Source: Marvania coccoides
Lineage: Eukaryota; Chlorophyta; Trebouxiophyceae; Chlorellales; Chlorellaceae
Direction of reading: 5' to 3'
NCBI GenBank assembly: GCA_963854735.1
Contig: OY978098.1
Coordinates: forward strand, 2,740,001 to 2,804,000
DNA length: 64,000 nucleotides
Each line of letters opens with the position of its first letter. Positions within the stretch are counted from its first letter, which is position 1. Below the pieces are notes generated by a model that saw only the letters and a program-made list of their open reading frames with translations, searched no databases and was not told where the DNA came from. Positions 42,701-56,010 of this stretch are shown one piece after another. Both the position numbers and the translations under genes were made by a program.

Positions 42701-45700
42701 GGCAAACAAACCGACGCACAGAAGGAACCATCCAACACTCGAACAAGGTCCGGCCCTCCCGCGCCGCAGAGGAAGTTTGCCAGGCGCGGTTCCACCGCTG
42801 CAGCAGGCACCACTGCGGCTCCCGCGGCCGCTGTGCCCGCAGCCGCCGTTTCCGCGCAGCAGGCACAGCGTGCTTTGGCTGAAGCAGTGGATGGCATGCA
42901 GGCCGCTGTGGAGGCCCACGTCCGAGCGCTGCAACCCTTCGAGTTCCTTTGGGCCGCCACCAGCAAGCAGATGGACGCCCCTTCCAGCCCCGATCTTTCT
43001 TTGGAGGAAGTCGGCTTGCAGCTCCGCCATATGGGCAGCCTGCAAGAAGACTTGGAGGCCCTACCCGCAGCTGCTGCGGTGCAAGGCGTAGTTTCTCTGT
43101 CCCTGGAGCCCTTCAAACATGCTGTGCGTGCTGAGATCACCAACTGGAAAGCACGCTACGCTGAGAGCCTGCACTCGCGGGCCTTGGGGCAGCTGCGGGA
43201 GCTGCAAACGGCGGCTCAAAGCCTGGCGCAGCGCCTTTCCATCAATCTGGAGGACCTTCAGGACGTGGCGACGGTGCTGGGTTGCCTGACCGACGCCAGA
43301 GAAGCGGAGATGGAGTTTGAGCGAAAAGCGCAGGGAATCGAAGAGCAGTACAGCATGCTGGTGCGCAATGGCGTGTTTGTGTCAAAAGAAGAGACCGATT
43401 CCGTGGGAGAGCTCGCCGGCTCGCTGTTTGCGGTGCGCCAAGCTGCCATCAAGGCTTCAGAGGTGCTTCAGGCGGCACAAACGTTGTTCGTCGGCGACGT
43501 GCGCTCCGCTGCTGAGGCGCTAGCCATCGAGAGCGCCGACTTCCGTGCGCAGTGGGATGAGGAGGGACCCACCGTGCACGGGCTCCTGCCGCAGGAAGCT
43601 GCCTCTCGGCTGGTGCGGTATAAGGCCGAGTTTGAGAATTTGAAAAGAAAGTGGGACCGAGTGGCGGTGGGAGAGGAGCTTTTCGGGCTGCCTCAGACCC
43701 CGCTGCCGGGCCTGCGCTCCACCCAGGACGAAATTGCCTCCCTGGACCAGCTCTACACCCTCTACACCTCTGTCATGGCCACCCTCAAAGAGAGCGAGGC
43801 GCTGCCTTGGTCCGCAGCAGACGCAGCAGCCGATGCGCTGGCAACCAGGGTCGCAGAGCACCAGACCGCCAGCAAGAAGATCCCCAAGTCGCTGCGGGAA
43901 TGGCCTGCTTTCAAGGACGCTCGCAAGGCCATTGAGGACGTGGCTGGCATGCTGCCCATCATGCAGCGGCTGTCGCACCCGGCGGTTAGAGAGCGCCACT
44001 GGAAGGAGGTGTCTGTCATCTCTGGGGTGCAGTTGCCCACTCCCGCTGAAGGCCTCACCCTGGGGCACCTGCTGGCTGCCAGTCTGCTGGCCCACCAGGA
44101 GGAGGTGGAGGATCTTTGCAGCGCGGTGGTGAAGGAGGACGCGGTGGAGCGCAAGCTCAAGTCCGTGGAGGAGCAGTGGGCCGCAGAGGTGTTCACCTTT
44201 GCGGAGCACAAGCAGCGTGGCCCCGTCGTGCTCAAGGTGAGAAAAAATGTTTTTGTTGGCTATGCATGCTGGTGGATGCTGCAATTTTCATTATTTTAAT
44301 ACTACGCATATTTCACGTATTTATTTATTGTTTTTAATTTAATTTGCAAATGCGCTTGCTTTCTTTCTTCCCGCTCACAAAATTTCACATGTCTTTCATT
44401 CCGTAGCCTACGGAGACCTCCGAGCTCATGGAGCGTCTGGAAGACTCCGTCATGGTGCTGGGTAGCCTGTCCGCCAGCCGCTTCTCGGCTCCCTTTCGCC
44501 CAGAGCTGCAGGCACTCACCGGGAAGCTGGGTGCTGTGGAGGAGGTTATGGAGCGATGGCTGGCGGTGCAGTCGATGTGGACCTACATGGAGGTTGTTTT
44601 CACTGGCGGAGACATCGTGCGGCAGCTCCCAGCCGAGGCCAAGCGCTTCCAGGCCATTGACCGCGCTTACGTGAAAATGGTGGGGCAGGCTCGGGAGAAC
44701 GGCAGGGTGACGGAGACGTGCGCAGGGTCTGATACCATGCGCACACTGCTGTCGCACCTGCTGGAGCAGCTGGAGCTGTGCCAGAAGAGTCTGTCAGCAT
44801 ACCTCGGTAAGAAAATATTTGATATTTTTCTTCTCTTTCAAAAGCAAGCTTTTCCTCCTTTTTCAACAAAATAAACTTAAAAATACGGTTATTAATTTTT
44901 TCAGAGACGAAGCGCTCCGAGTTCCCCCGGTTTTACTTCGTTTCCGACCCCACCTTGCTGGAAATTTTATCGCTGGGCTCAGACCCGTCCGCCGTGGCTG
45001 GCCACTTCCAATCTGGCCTCTTCGATGGCCTCGCCAGCGTGACTTTTGACCCCGCTGACAAGTACAAGATTACCGAGATGCATAGCAGGGAGGGAGAGAA
45101 GGTTGTGCTGGCCAAACCTGTGGACGCTAAAGGTCCTGTGGAGGTGTGGCTGCAGCGGCTGGTGACGGGCATGCAAGACACCGTTAAATTCCTTATCAGG
45201 GAGGCGGCGTTCGATGCGAAATCGGACGATTTGGACCTCGCAGACTTCATGTTCAACAGGCCAGCACAGGTGGCGCTGCTGGGGCTGCAGATGCGATGGA
45301 CGGGTGACATGGTGATTGCGCTGCAGGCGGCTTCCCGCGAAGAGAAGGGTGCCCTGACAAAGGCTCTTAAACGCGCCGACGCCACACTGCGCGACTTGGT
45401 TTCTTTGGCGCTGCGCGACGACCTCACCAAGCTCCAGCGCACCGCCCTTGAGACCTGCATCACGGTGTTCATTCACCAGAAGGAGGCCACCGAAGAGCTG
45501 GTGCGCAAGCGCATCAAGGACCCCCGCGACTTTGAGTGGCTGAAGCAGTGCAGGATCACCTGGCGGGAGGTACACATCCCCCCAAAACACACATTATCTG
45601 AATAGCCCCGATATTGTCGCTATGAATTCGACAACTGCAAATTATTATTATATATAAGTTCGTTTTGTCCCTTTCTCTCCTATCCATATACTGCTTGCAG

Positions 45701-48700
45701 GATCGCGACTCGGTTGTCATTTCCATCTGCGACGTTGATCTGGAGTACAGCTACGAGTACCTGGGGGTCAAGGAGCGCCTCGTCATCACCCCTCTCACCG
45801 ACGTGTGCTACGTCACCCTCACCCAAGCCCTGGGGATGTACCTGGGGGGCGCTCCTGCGGGGCCAGCAGGCACCGGTAAGACCGAGACAACCAAAGATTT
45901 GGGGGCCACTCTGGGCAAATTCGTTGTGGTATTCAACTGCTCCGATCAGATGGACCACAAGGGAATGGGCAGGATCTACAAGGGTCTGGCACAGGTGAGC
46001 AAAGACGATTTAAACCAATCATTACCGTTTCCTCAGCCTTGAAATTTTCTAATGCAGTCTGGGCTGTGGGGGTGCTTCGATGAGTTCAATCGCATCAACT
46101 TGGACGTGCTGTCGGTGTGCGCCCAGCAGATCAGCTGCGTGCTGGGTGCCATGCGCGAGCGTCGCAAGTCCTTTGTGTTCACCGACGGCTCCACCGTGCC
46201 TCTGGACCCCAGGGTCGGCTTCTTCATTACCATGAACCCTGGGTGAGTTTTCAAATTCAGCGTACATTTCTCGCTTTCTTTCCAAAAGCCATTTTCCGAC
46301 GCTGCTTCAGCGGAAAAAAAATTTAAAAGTCTCCATGTCTTCGTATTTCTTTCCTGCAGCTACGCTGGTCGGCAGGAGCTGCCAGAAAATCTAAAGGCGC
46401 TGTTTCGCGGGGTCACTATGATGGTTCCCAACCGTCAGATCATCATGAAGGTCAAGCTGGCAGCGGCTGGGTTCCAGGAGAACGATGTGCTCGCCAAGAA
46501 GTTCAACGTGCTGTACGCGCTTTGCGAGCAGCAGCTCTCCAAACAGTCGCACTACGACTTTGGCCTGCGCAACATTCTGAGCGTGCTGCGCACTGCCGGC
46601 GCCTCAAAGCGTGCCAACCCGGCGATGTCTGAGACCGAGATCATGATGCGCACCCTGCGAGACATGAACATGAGCAAGTTCGTGGCGGAAGACGTGCCTC
46701 TGTTTTTAGCGCTCATCGAAGACATCTTCCCGGGTCAGAAACCGCAGCATGCGGCCGTTGCCGACGTTGCAACAGCGCTGGAGCGCGTCTGCAAGGAGCG
46801 CGGGCTGCAGCCGCACCCCTCCTGGATCCAGAAGTGCATGCAGCTGTACGAAACCTCCATTGTGCGGCACGGCATCATGGTGGTGGGCCCCTCTGGCAGC
46901 GGCAAATCCTCGGCCATCGACAGCCTGGTAAGAAAATTCAAATTCAACCGTGCACCTACAATAGGCGTCCTCCCCCTTGGGTCTCTTTAAATCTTATTTT
47001 TGTTGAGAAATAAGACTGAGCTTAATTATCCTCGGTGCTTATCGGGCATATGAATAAATTCAAATATTACGCAGCTCTAACGCCTGATTTCTCCTTTAAC
47101 ATTTTATAACATCATTTATACACATTTTAATATGTTTCGGTGACTTTTACGCCCATTTGCAGGCTGCCGCTCTCACGGAGCTGGGCCAGAGGACGGTGGT
47201 GTGGCGCATGAACCCCAAGGCCATCACAGCCCCGCAGATGTTCGGCCGCATGGACGCAGCCACCGGGGACTGGACTGACGGCGTGTTCTCCACGCTGTGG
47301 CGCCGCGCAGCACGCGCTCCCAAGGGCCAGGCCACCTGGATCGTCCTTGATGGCCCAGTGGACGCTGTATGGATTGAAAACCTCAATACCGTGCTGGATG
47401 ACAACAAGGTGCTGACCCTGGCGAATGGAGATCGCGTGCTGATGACCCCTCACATGCGCTTGGTGTTCGAGGCAGAGAATCTCAACAACGCCTCCCCCGC
47501 CACGGTGTCACGCGCTGGCATTATTTACATGTCGGAAAGCGAGCTGGGGTGGGCCCCCGTGGCGCAGTCGTGGCTGGAATTGCGACCGCAACACGAGGCG
47601 TCTCTGCTGAAGCCCTGCTTTGACAAGCTCGTGGAGCCGGCGCTGGAGTTCATTCGCCTCAACTGCGCGCCTGTCATGCGCACGCAGGCAGTGTGCCTGG
47701 TGGGATCACTGTGCACGCTGCTCACCGGAGTTCTGGGCGGCATCCCCCGAGGCGGGGGTGAAGGGCCTGATTCAGGAGAGCCGGACCAGCAGCAGCAGAA
47801 GCAAGCCGACCCACCGCCCCTCTCCACCGCCCGTCGCAACAGCGCTGCCAGCACTGCGGGCGCGGCAACCCATCCCATTGTGTCCTCTGATGGGGTTGCT
47901 GCGCAGACCATGGAGCGGCACTTCCTGTTCTGCTTGGTGTGGTCCCTGGGCGGACTTTTGACGCCGAAAGACCGAATCAAGCTCGACACCTGCCTTCGCG
48001 GCCTCTCCCAGAACCTGCCGCCCACCTCCAGCACCCCTGGAGACTCCGTCTACGAGTACTTTGTGGATGGAGCTACTGGGGAGTGGCGCGACTGGGCTTC
48101 TCGTGTGCCTGAGTGGCGCTACCCAGCCGCTCGCAACGGCAAAGACCCGCGCTTCACCCAAATGGTGGTGCCCACAGTGGACTCGGTGCGGTACGAGCGG
48201 CTGATGTCGCTGTCACACGCCGCTGGAAAGGCTCCCCTCCTCGTTGGCGGCCCCGGCACCGCCAAAACCACGATCATGCGGCAGTTCCTGTCTCGGTTTG
48301 ACCCCGACACCCATACCTCCAAGACCATAACATTTTCGTCGCTCACCACCCCTGGCATCTTCCAGGCGGCGGTGGAGGGCAACGTGGAGAAGCGCCAGGG
48401 TCGAACCTACGGCCCGCCTGCTGGGAAGAAAGCATCGCTGTTTGTGGACGATCTCTCCATGCCAGCCATCAACCAGTGGGGGGACCAGATCACCAACGAG
48501 CTGATGCGACAAGTGCTGGAGCAAGGGGGGTGGTACTCCACCGAGAAGCCTGTGGGAGAGCTGAAGCAGCTGGCCGACATGAGCTTTGCTGCAGCGATGA
48601 CTGTGCCTGGGGCGGGCAGGGCCGACATTCCCAACCGTCTTAAGCGCCACTTCTGCGTGTTTTTCGTCCCCGATCCCAGCGAAGCCTCCATAACCGGCGT

Positions 48701-51700
48701 TTTCGGCCAAATCGTAGGCCATCACTTCTCGGCAGAGCGGTGCGCGGCAGCGGTGGCTGCTGCAGCCCCCAAGCTGGTGACGGCTACGATGCAGCTCTGG
48801 AACGCTGCCAAGTCGCGCCTGCTGCCTACACCGGCCAAGCTGCACTACTCCTTCACGCTGCGGGACATCTCGCGAGTGTTCCAGGGAGTAATGCTGGCCA
48901 GCGTGACGCCCATGACAGGCAAGCCTGCATATTTGGAAAACATTTATCTTTTAAATGCAATTGTTTCAACCTTTTTTCGTTTCTGGTGTGTAGAAAAAGC
49001 GGCCGCTGGTGGCTCCGGCGAGGCTTACCTGGTGGGCCTGTGGGCGCACGAGTGCCGCAGAGTCTTTGCAGCAAAGCTCATTGTGCCTGAAGAGAAGATC
49101 TGGATGGATGCCACGCTGCACGAGCTGGCTGCCTCCGTCTTTGGCCCCATACTTGCTGAGGCAGCGGCTGCCCCGGTGGCCTTTGCCGACTTCCTCAGGG
49201 ACGGCCCGGTCGACGAGGTCACTGGAGAGCCTCTGGGACCGCGCCCCAGCTGCTATGAAGCAGCTCCTGAGGGCTTGGTGCAGATTCGCCAGCGCGCTGA
49301 GGCACTGCTGGCTGCAGCGAGGGAGCAGTGTCGCCCTGGTGAAGCCCCTCCTGAGCTGGTGCTGTTCGACGATGCCACGCAGCATGTCCTGCGCGTTTCA
49401 CGCTTGCTGGCAATGGACCGCGGCTCAGCGCTTCTGGTGGGCGTGGGAGGCTCCGGGAAACAGAGCTGCGCAAGGGTGGCTGCCCACCTCGCTGGAGCCA
49501 CCTGCTTCAAGGTAGCTGAAGTATTATTGTTAAATACGTCAATCAATTACTTCTTAAGAATTTTAAAGAGCGCTTTTCCTAAAACAAATCGATGCAGATT
49601 ACGCTGACTAAGACCTATGGCGTGTCCAACCTGCTGGAGGACCTCAAGACGCTGTATCGCACTGCGGCGCTGAAGCCCCAGCCCGTGGCGTTCATCGTCA
49701 CCGAGTCAGACATCAAAGACGAGGCTTTTCTGGAGTACCTCAACCAGGTGCTCATGACTGGCGAGGTGGCTGGGCTGTTCCCGAAGGAGGAGCTGGATGC
49801 GGTGCTCAACGACATTCGGCCCCTCATGCGGGCTCAAGACCCAGGTAAATAATATTTTATAATTTTTAAAGTGGGAAACTGGTGCTATTTAATGATGATT
49901 CAACGCCAATTAATTTCTGAACGCGTGAAGGTCTGCCGGACACTTGGGAGAATCTGTACTCCTTCTTCATCAACCGCGTGCGCGACAAGCTGCACTTGGT
50001 ACTGTGCATCTCTCCCGTGGGGCCGCGCTTCGCCCGCTGGGCGCAGCAGTTTCCAGGTCTCATCAACGGCTGCACCGTCGACTGGTTCCTGCCTTGGCCG
50101 CAGGAGGCCCTTATTTCAGGTAAATTGCGATTTGGAATTCAAACCAACGTATTTCACAATTTGCAACATCACGTGCTGACATTTTCTTGCTCATCTCTTG
50201 CTCGCAGTGTCTTCCAAGCTGCAAGGCGCCTCGCCCGAGCTGGCCGCGCTACAGCCCACCCAAATGACTGCGCTGCAGCAGCTCATGGCCTGGGTGCATA
50301 CCCACGCCATTGCTGCTGGCCATCAGTACCACGTGCAGTACCGCAGGGCCGCGCACGTCACCCCCAAATCCTTCATTTCAGCTCTCGAAGCGTTCCAACA
50401 GCTGTTCTCGCGCAAGCTGTCGCAGCTGCGCGCCACCATGACCCGCTTGGGAGCCGGCATCGAGAAAATGAGCGAAGCCAAGAAGGACGTTGGTCGCATG
50501 CGCGTGGAGCTGGGAATCAAGGACAAAGAGCTGGCTGTGGCGAGCGCTGAGGCCGAGCACCTGCTGGCAGAGATCTCCGACAGCACCGCTGCAGCGGAGA
50601 AGGAGCGCGCCAAAGTGGCGATCATCGTGGAGGCTGTGCGGAAGAAGGCTGAAGAGATTGCTGCAGTGAAGGCCGACGCTGAGAAGGATTTGCAGGCAGC
50701 GCAGCCGGCGCTGGAGGCCGCGCTGTCTGCGCTGAACTCCATCACCCCCAAAGACATCACCTCGCTGAAGGCGCTGAGGAGCCCTCCCGACGTGGTGAAG
50801 CGCATCTTTGACTGCGTGCTGCTGCTGAGGTAAGACGTGCTGACGAATTTTTCTTTAATTGCATAGACTAAACCCTAGACTAAACCCTAACGGATATTGG
50901 TATTCTTTCCAGTTCAACCTATTTGCTTGCGTTTTATTCAAATGTGCAGGCATTTTCCCGTGGGTAAGGTGACGTGGCAGGAGTTCAAGGGCGCCAAGGT
51001 CATCGTCGGTTCCTACGATGAAGCTGTGCGCATGATGGGCGATCTCAGCTTCCTCCAGCGCCTACTCAACTTCCCAAAAGAAGCCATCAACGACGAGACC
51101 GTGGAGCTGCTCCAGGTGAGCAAACATTTCGCTCACGCACAAGGAAAATATTTCTTTTTGCGAGGATGAACATGGACTGCAGTTTTTCCTCTCATTTCTA
51201 TCTTCGCAAATGATAAAACCAGACGAGCACTCCTCTGACTGTCCAATTATCGTATTTTTTCGATCGTTCATGGCTATCGATTTAATTTATTCTCCCAAAA
51301 CTATGTTTTTTTTTTTTGTTTTTTTTTGTTTTTTTTTTCTTCTCGCAGCCCTACTTTACCGCCCCCGACTTCAACTACGACTCGGCCAAGAAGGCCAGCG
51401 GCGCGGTAGCAGGTCTCTGCAACTGGGCCGAGTCCATGTGCAGCTACCACGACGTGGCCAAGGCGGTGGAGCCCAAAATCATCGCCCTGCACGCCGCTGA
51501 AGCCGAACTCAAGGTCGCCGAAGCAGAGCGCGGTGCCGCAGAGAGCGAGCTGGAACAGGTGCAAGCTGCGTTGGAAGTCATGCAGACCAAGCTGGAGGCA
51601 GCGGTGGCTCACAAGGCCGCACTTGAGGCTGACGCCACCGCTACCCGCCGCAAAATGGACAACGCTGTCACGCTGATGGGCGCGCTGGGCGGGGAAGAGA

Positions 51701-54700
51701 GCCGCTGGATCGTGCAGGAAGCTGCACTGCGCGCGGCCGAGGCTAACTTGGTGGGCGATTGTGCCATTGCCAGCTCCTTCCTCTCTTACCTCGGCCCCTT
51801 CAATCGCGTCTACCGCGAGCGGTTGCTGTCCGAGATGGCGGCACAAGCCACCTCCATGGGACTGTCGTTGACCCCGGAGATGAGCATTTCCTCATTTTTG
51901 GCGGACGAAGCCGAAGTGGCGCAGTGGGCTGCAGAAGGCCTCCCCACCGACCCCCTCTCTCTCCAAAATGGAGTGCTAGTCACCCAAGCCTCGCGCTGGC
52001 CGCTGCTGATCGACCCCCAGGGGCAGGGACGCGCGTGGTTGGCGCGGCGTGAGAGCAAGGCGGGCCTGCGCATCACCCGCATGGCCGACGACGGCCTGCG
52101 CTCCGCTCTGGAGCATTGCCTCTCCAGCGGGCTGCCGCTGCTCATCGAGAACGTGGAGGAGGAGCTGGACCCGGTGCTCGACCCCGTGCTGGAAAGAAAG
52201 TTTGTGAAGAAAGGACGCACGCTGACGGTGCTGCTGGGAGACCGCGAGGTGGAAATGGCCACCGGGTTCAGGCTGTTCCTCACCTGCCGCCTGCCCACCC
52301 CTCGTTTCACCCCTGAAATCTTCGCCAAAGCCACCGTCGTTGATTTCACCGTCACCCCCTCAGGGCTGGAGGACCAGCTGCTGGCGGGACTGGTGCTGCG
52401 GGAGAAGCGAGAGCTGGAGGAGCAGCGTCGCCGCCTGGTGGAGGAGGTCGCAGCCTACACCCGTAGAGTGGCGCAGCTGGAGTCGGACCTGCTCACCCGC
52501 CTTTCCACCTCTTCAGGAAACCTTTTGGACGACACCCAGCTGGTGGAGGTGCTGGCCATGACCAAGTCTACCGCCACGGATGTCGCCGCCAAGATGACCA
52601 CGGCCAGCGACACCCGCAAGCGCATCACCGCTACCTACGAAGAGTACCGCCCCGCCGCCCACCGGGCGATGCTGCTTTACTTTGTGGTGGCCGACCTGTC
52701 TGGGGTGAATCCCATGTACCAGACATCCCTCTCGCAGTTCACCACGCTGTACGAAGCTGCCATCGACGCCGCAGAGCGCCCGCCCACGGCCGCTGAGCGT
52801 GCTGCCGCCATCGCCTCCCACTTCACCGCATCGCTGTTCGACTACGTGCAGCGCGGGCTGTTTGAGCGGCACAAGCTGGTGTTTGGGTTAATGGTGGCGC
52901 TGCGGGTGGCCACCAGCGCAGGGCAGGTGAAGGCCGAGGCAGTCGATGCTTTCTTGCGGCTGGGGCCGGGCGCAGACGTGGGCCCAGGAGCGAAGAAGAA
53001 GCCCAAAGAGTGGATTCCGGCCAATGTGTGGCGCAACGTGCTGCTTCTGGCTGAGCGCATGCCTGGAGCCTTTGCAGCGCTGCCAGAGGCGGTGGCAATA
53101 GAAGACGCATCATGGGCCGCATGGTACAACCTGGAAGCTCCAGAGTCAACGGCGCCGCCGCATTATAACCCTGCGAAGTCCATGCCTAGTGCGTTTGAGG
53201 CACTGTGCCTCGTTCGCGCTTTCAGGGAGGACCGGGCGCTGCTGGCTGCGGGGCGCTACGTGGCATCCACGCTGGGACCCAGCTTTGTGGAGCCCGCGCT
53301 GCCTAACTTGGAGCGTTCCTGGGCGTCCAGCGGGCCGCGGTGCCCCGTGGTGTGCCTATTGTCCCCGGGAGCTGACTCCACAAAAGCCATCGAGGACCTG
53401 GCCAAGCGCAAGAGAGTCAAATCTTTCGGCGTTTCCATGGGCCAGGGCCAGGAAATCGTTGCCAGGAAGTTGGTGGCTGCTGCCGCTGCGGAGGGGCACT
53501 GGGTGTTGCTGCAAAACGCCCACCTCGGACTACAGTACCTCGTTGAAGTGGAGCAGTACCTCGCCAAGCTGGAGGCCCCTCATGAGGCATTCAGGCTGTG
53601 GATCACCACCGACCCCCACCCCAGCTTCCCGCTGGGCCTCCTCCAGAGCAGCGTGCGCGCCACCAACGAGGCGCCGGTGGGGATCCGCGCGGGGCTGCGC
53701 GCCTCCTATCAATGGCTCACCCAAGACATGCTGGACGCGGTGGCGCGCCCTGAGTGGCGGTCGCTGCTGTTTTCGCTGTGTTTCCTGCACTCTGTGGTGC
53801 AGGAGCGCCGCAAGTTTGGGCCCATTGGGTGGAACATTCCATACGAGTTCAACGCTGGAGACCTGGGTGCCTCGGTGCAGGCGCTGCAGAATCACATCGC
53901 GGAGATGGCGGCGCGCAAGGCGGCACGCCCCGACTGGACCACCGTCCGCTACATGATCAGGTGACCCCCCCCCCCCCCCCCCCCCCCCCCCCACCCTCCC
54001 CCCTTCTTCAATATTACAAACGCCTTTTCTAAATATGAAACCCAAACATATCCAACGCCCTCAATTAATTAATTTTTTTCAAAGAAACCACATAATTGCA
54101 GTACAATCCAGTACGGCGGGCGCATCACCGACGACAACGACCGCGCCCTCATGGACGCATACGCCGAGCGATTCTTCAACGAAGGGGTGCTGGCCAAGGG
54201 CGTCTCGCTGTTCACCGAGCCTGGGCCCACTGGAGCCAAGTACGCCGTTCCCGAGGGAACAGACATCGAAGCCTACCGCTCCGCCATTGAAGCCCTGCCG
54301 CCGCAAGAAAGCCCAGAGCTGTTTGGGCTGCACACTAACGCAGACCTCACCTTCCGAGAGCTGCAGGTCGCGGAGGCGATGGCTGTGGTGGAAAGCACCC
54401 GGCCAAAGGGCGGTGCGGTGGCGGGTGCGACTGCCCGGGAGGACGGCGTTGACAAGGTGGCTGCGGACCTGCTGGCCAAGCTTCCGTCGAAGTTTAAGCC
54501 TGAAGAGACCGCGGAGGCGCTGCGGAAGGTGGCTGGGGGTCCCACCGCGCCGCTGAACATCCATCTGCGCCAGGAGGCAGAGCGTCTGACAAAGGTGGTG
54601 GCAGCCGTGGCGGACACGCTGCGCATGCTGCGCTTGGCCACTGCCGGCACCATAGCCATGGGGTGAGCGATTGGAGCAGCTATTTTGTATTTTTGAACCC

Positions 54701-55473
54701 TCCATTCAGCTGCATTTTCCCCGAATAAAAAATGACATTTTGCAGGGATGAGCTGCTGGGCGTGCTGGACGCGGTGCACGCTGGAAAGGTGCCTCCCGCG
54801 TGGCTCAAACTCAGCTGGGAGTCTCCTTCGCTGGGGTCTTGGTTTCAGGGCCTGCTGCAGCGCCACGCCCAGCTCAATTCATGGCTCACCTCCGGCCGCC
54901 CCAAAACTTTCTGGCTGCCTGGGTTCTTCAACCCGCAGGCCTTCCTGACCGCCGTGAAGCAGGAGGTGACCCGACGCCACGCCGCCGAGAACTGGGCGCT
55001 GGATGACGTGGTGCTTGTATCGGAGGTGACTAAGACGATGGACCCTGGGGCAGTGAAGGAGGGCCCGCCAGAGGGGGTATACGTGCACGGGCTGTCTCTG
55101 GAAGGCGCCTCCTGGAACCTCAAGGACGGGCGGCTGGCGGACCCTGAGCCCAAGAAGCTGTTTGCCCAGCTGCCGGTGAGTTATATCTATATTTTTTTCC
55201 TCCAGAGATAGCCTGCTTTGCCGCCCACCACCTTTGTTAAACCTATAAACTTTATGCCAACCCATTATTAAACTCTTCTTCTGTTTGTAGGTCATGCTGG
55301 TGACGGCAGTTCAGGCCAAGGACAAGAAGCGGAGCGGCTACTTTGAGGCGCCATGCTACAGGGTCAGGAGGCGGACGGGACTCAACTTTGTGTCCACTTT
55401 CATGCTGCGCACGGAGGAAGAGCGCACCAAGTGGATTCTTAGGGGAGCGGCGCTGCTTGGGTCGGTGGAGTGA
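39719..55473 (+). CDS. Axonemal outer-arm dynein heavy chain, gamma (DNAH5/8) type
   Basis: Nineteen exons: 39719-39751, 39818-39867, 39947-42017, 42092-44236, 44407-44806, 44905-45569, 45701-45994, 46058-46242, 46360-46927, 47163-48918, 48994-49511, 49598-49844, 49931-50119, 50208-50829, 50950-51115, 51349-53960, 54102-54662, 54746-55175, 55291-55473. They encode 4564 aa, close to Chlamydomonas gamma DHC. P-loops: AAA1 GPAGTGKT about 1842, AAA2 GPSGSGKS about 2124, AAA3 GGPGTAKT about 2499, AAA4 GVGGSGKQS about 2872. AAA1 has CFDEFNRI and [43 protein letters not shown] and [14 protein letters not shown] are diagnostic of the DNAH5/gamma class. Stalk coiled coils lie in exons 14 and 16, with the microtubule-binding tip between. 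The C-terminus ends [13 protein letters not shown]. It powers ciliary beating as the motor of the outer dynein arm. Intron 10 (48919-48993) is GC-AG. Confidence 0.95.
53965..53992 (+). repeat. Poly-C tract (28 C) at the 5' end of dynein intron 16
   Basis: Twenty-eight uninterrupted C residues begin 4 nt into the intron (GTGA then C-run). See also 4115-4136. Confidence 0.9.
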
Positions 55474-55567
55474 GGGCGCCGGCGCGCTCCTGTGGAGAGC
55501 AGGGGAAAAGCTTGCCCAGAAATAGCATACATAATTGAGACCACTTTTAATTTTAGTTAGGCACTTG

Positions 55568-55572
55568 TGTAA
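55568..55572 (+). terminator. Possible poly(A) signal TGTAA of the dynein gene
   Basis: TGTAA, overlapping an AATAAAG, lies 95 nt after the dynein stop and about 90 nt before the next start codon. Confidence 0.5.
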
Positions 55573-55662
55573 TAAAGGCGTTTTGAGAGGAGAGGACATT
55601 TCGCATCTGTCGTCTGAAAAATAGATTAAACTCATTTCAAAAACTCCCGAAACAAGTGAAAG

Positions 55663-56010
55663 ATGGTTTTAGCGAATTCAAGTTATGAAAAACTGCCGTA
55701 CATTCCAAACATCACTGGATCCAGTTTCGAACGTTTCTACCCATTTTACCTTGGCGAGCACTCCAACACAGTCTGTCGTCGCCTCCACGTCGTCGGCACC
55801 ACCTGCGTCATCGCACTGGCCGCTGCAGGTGTTGCCAGCTTGTCTCCCAGCCTGTTACTCGCGGCCCCGATCGTCGGCTACGGATGTGCCTGGACCGGTC
55901 ACTTTTTCTTTGAGCACAACCGACCAGCGACGTTCACGCACCCCGCGCTCAGCGCCCAAGGAGACTTTGAGTTATGGAAAGAAGTTATCACTGGGAAGCG
56001 GCCATTCTGA
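55663..56010 (+). CDS. Mpo1-like (DUF962) membrane protein
   Basis: Intronless, 115 aa. The opening FERFYPFYLGEHSNTVCRRL and HVVGTT, two hydrophobic stretches (about 45-75), PIVGYGCAWTGHFFFEHNRP and DFELWKEVITGKRPF are the full DUF962 signature. In yeast, Mpo1 is an Fe(II)-dependent ER dioxygenase that alpha-oxidises 2-hydroxy fatty acids from phytosphingosine breakdown. The His residues thought to bind iron (H-S-N, R-L-H, G-H, E-H-N) are kept. Likely ER membrane. It starts 190 nt after the dynein stop on the same strand. Confidence 0.9.
   Translation: MVLANSSYEKLPYIPNITGSSFERFYPFYLGEHSNTVCRRLHVVGTTCVIALAAAGVASLSPSLLLAAPIVGYGCAWTGHFFFEHNRPATFTHPALSAQGDFELWKEVITGKRPF

Noticed and set aside
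39719..55473. Cytoplasmic or IFT dynein heavy chain
   Set aside because: The AAA1-AAA3 segments ([46 protein letters not shown]) fit the axonemal DNAH5/gamma class rather than DYNC1H1 or DYNC2H1.
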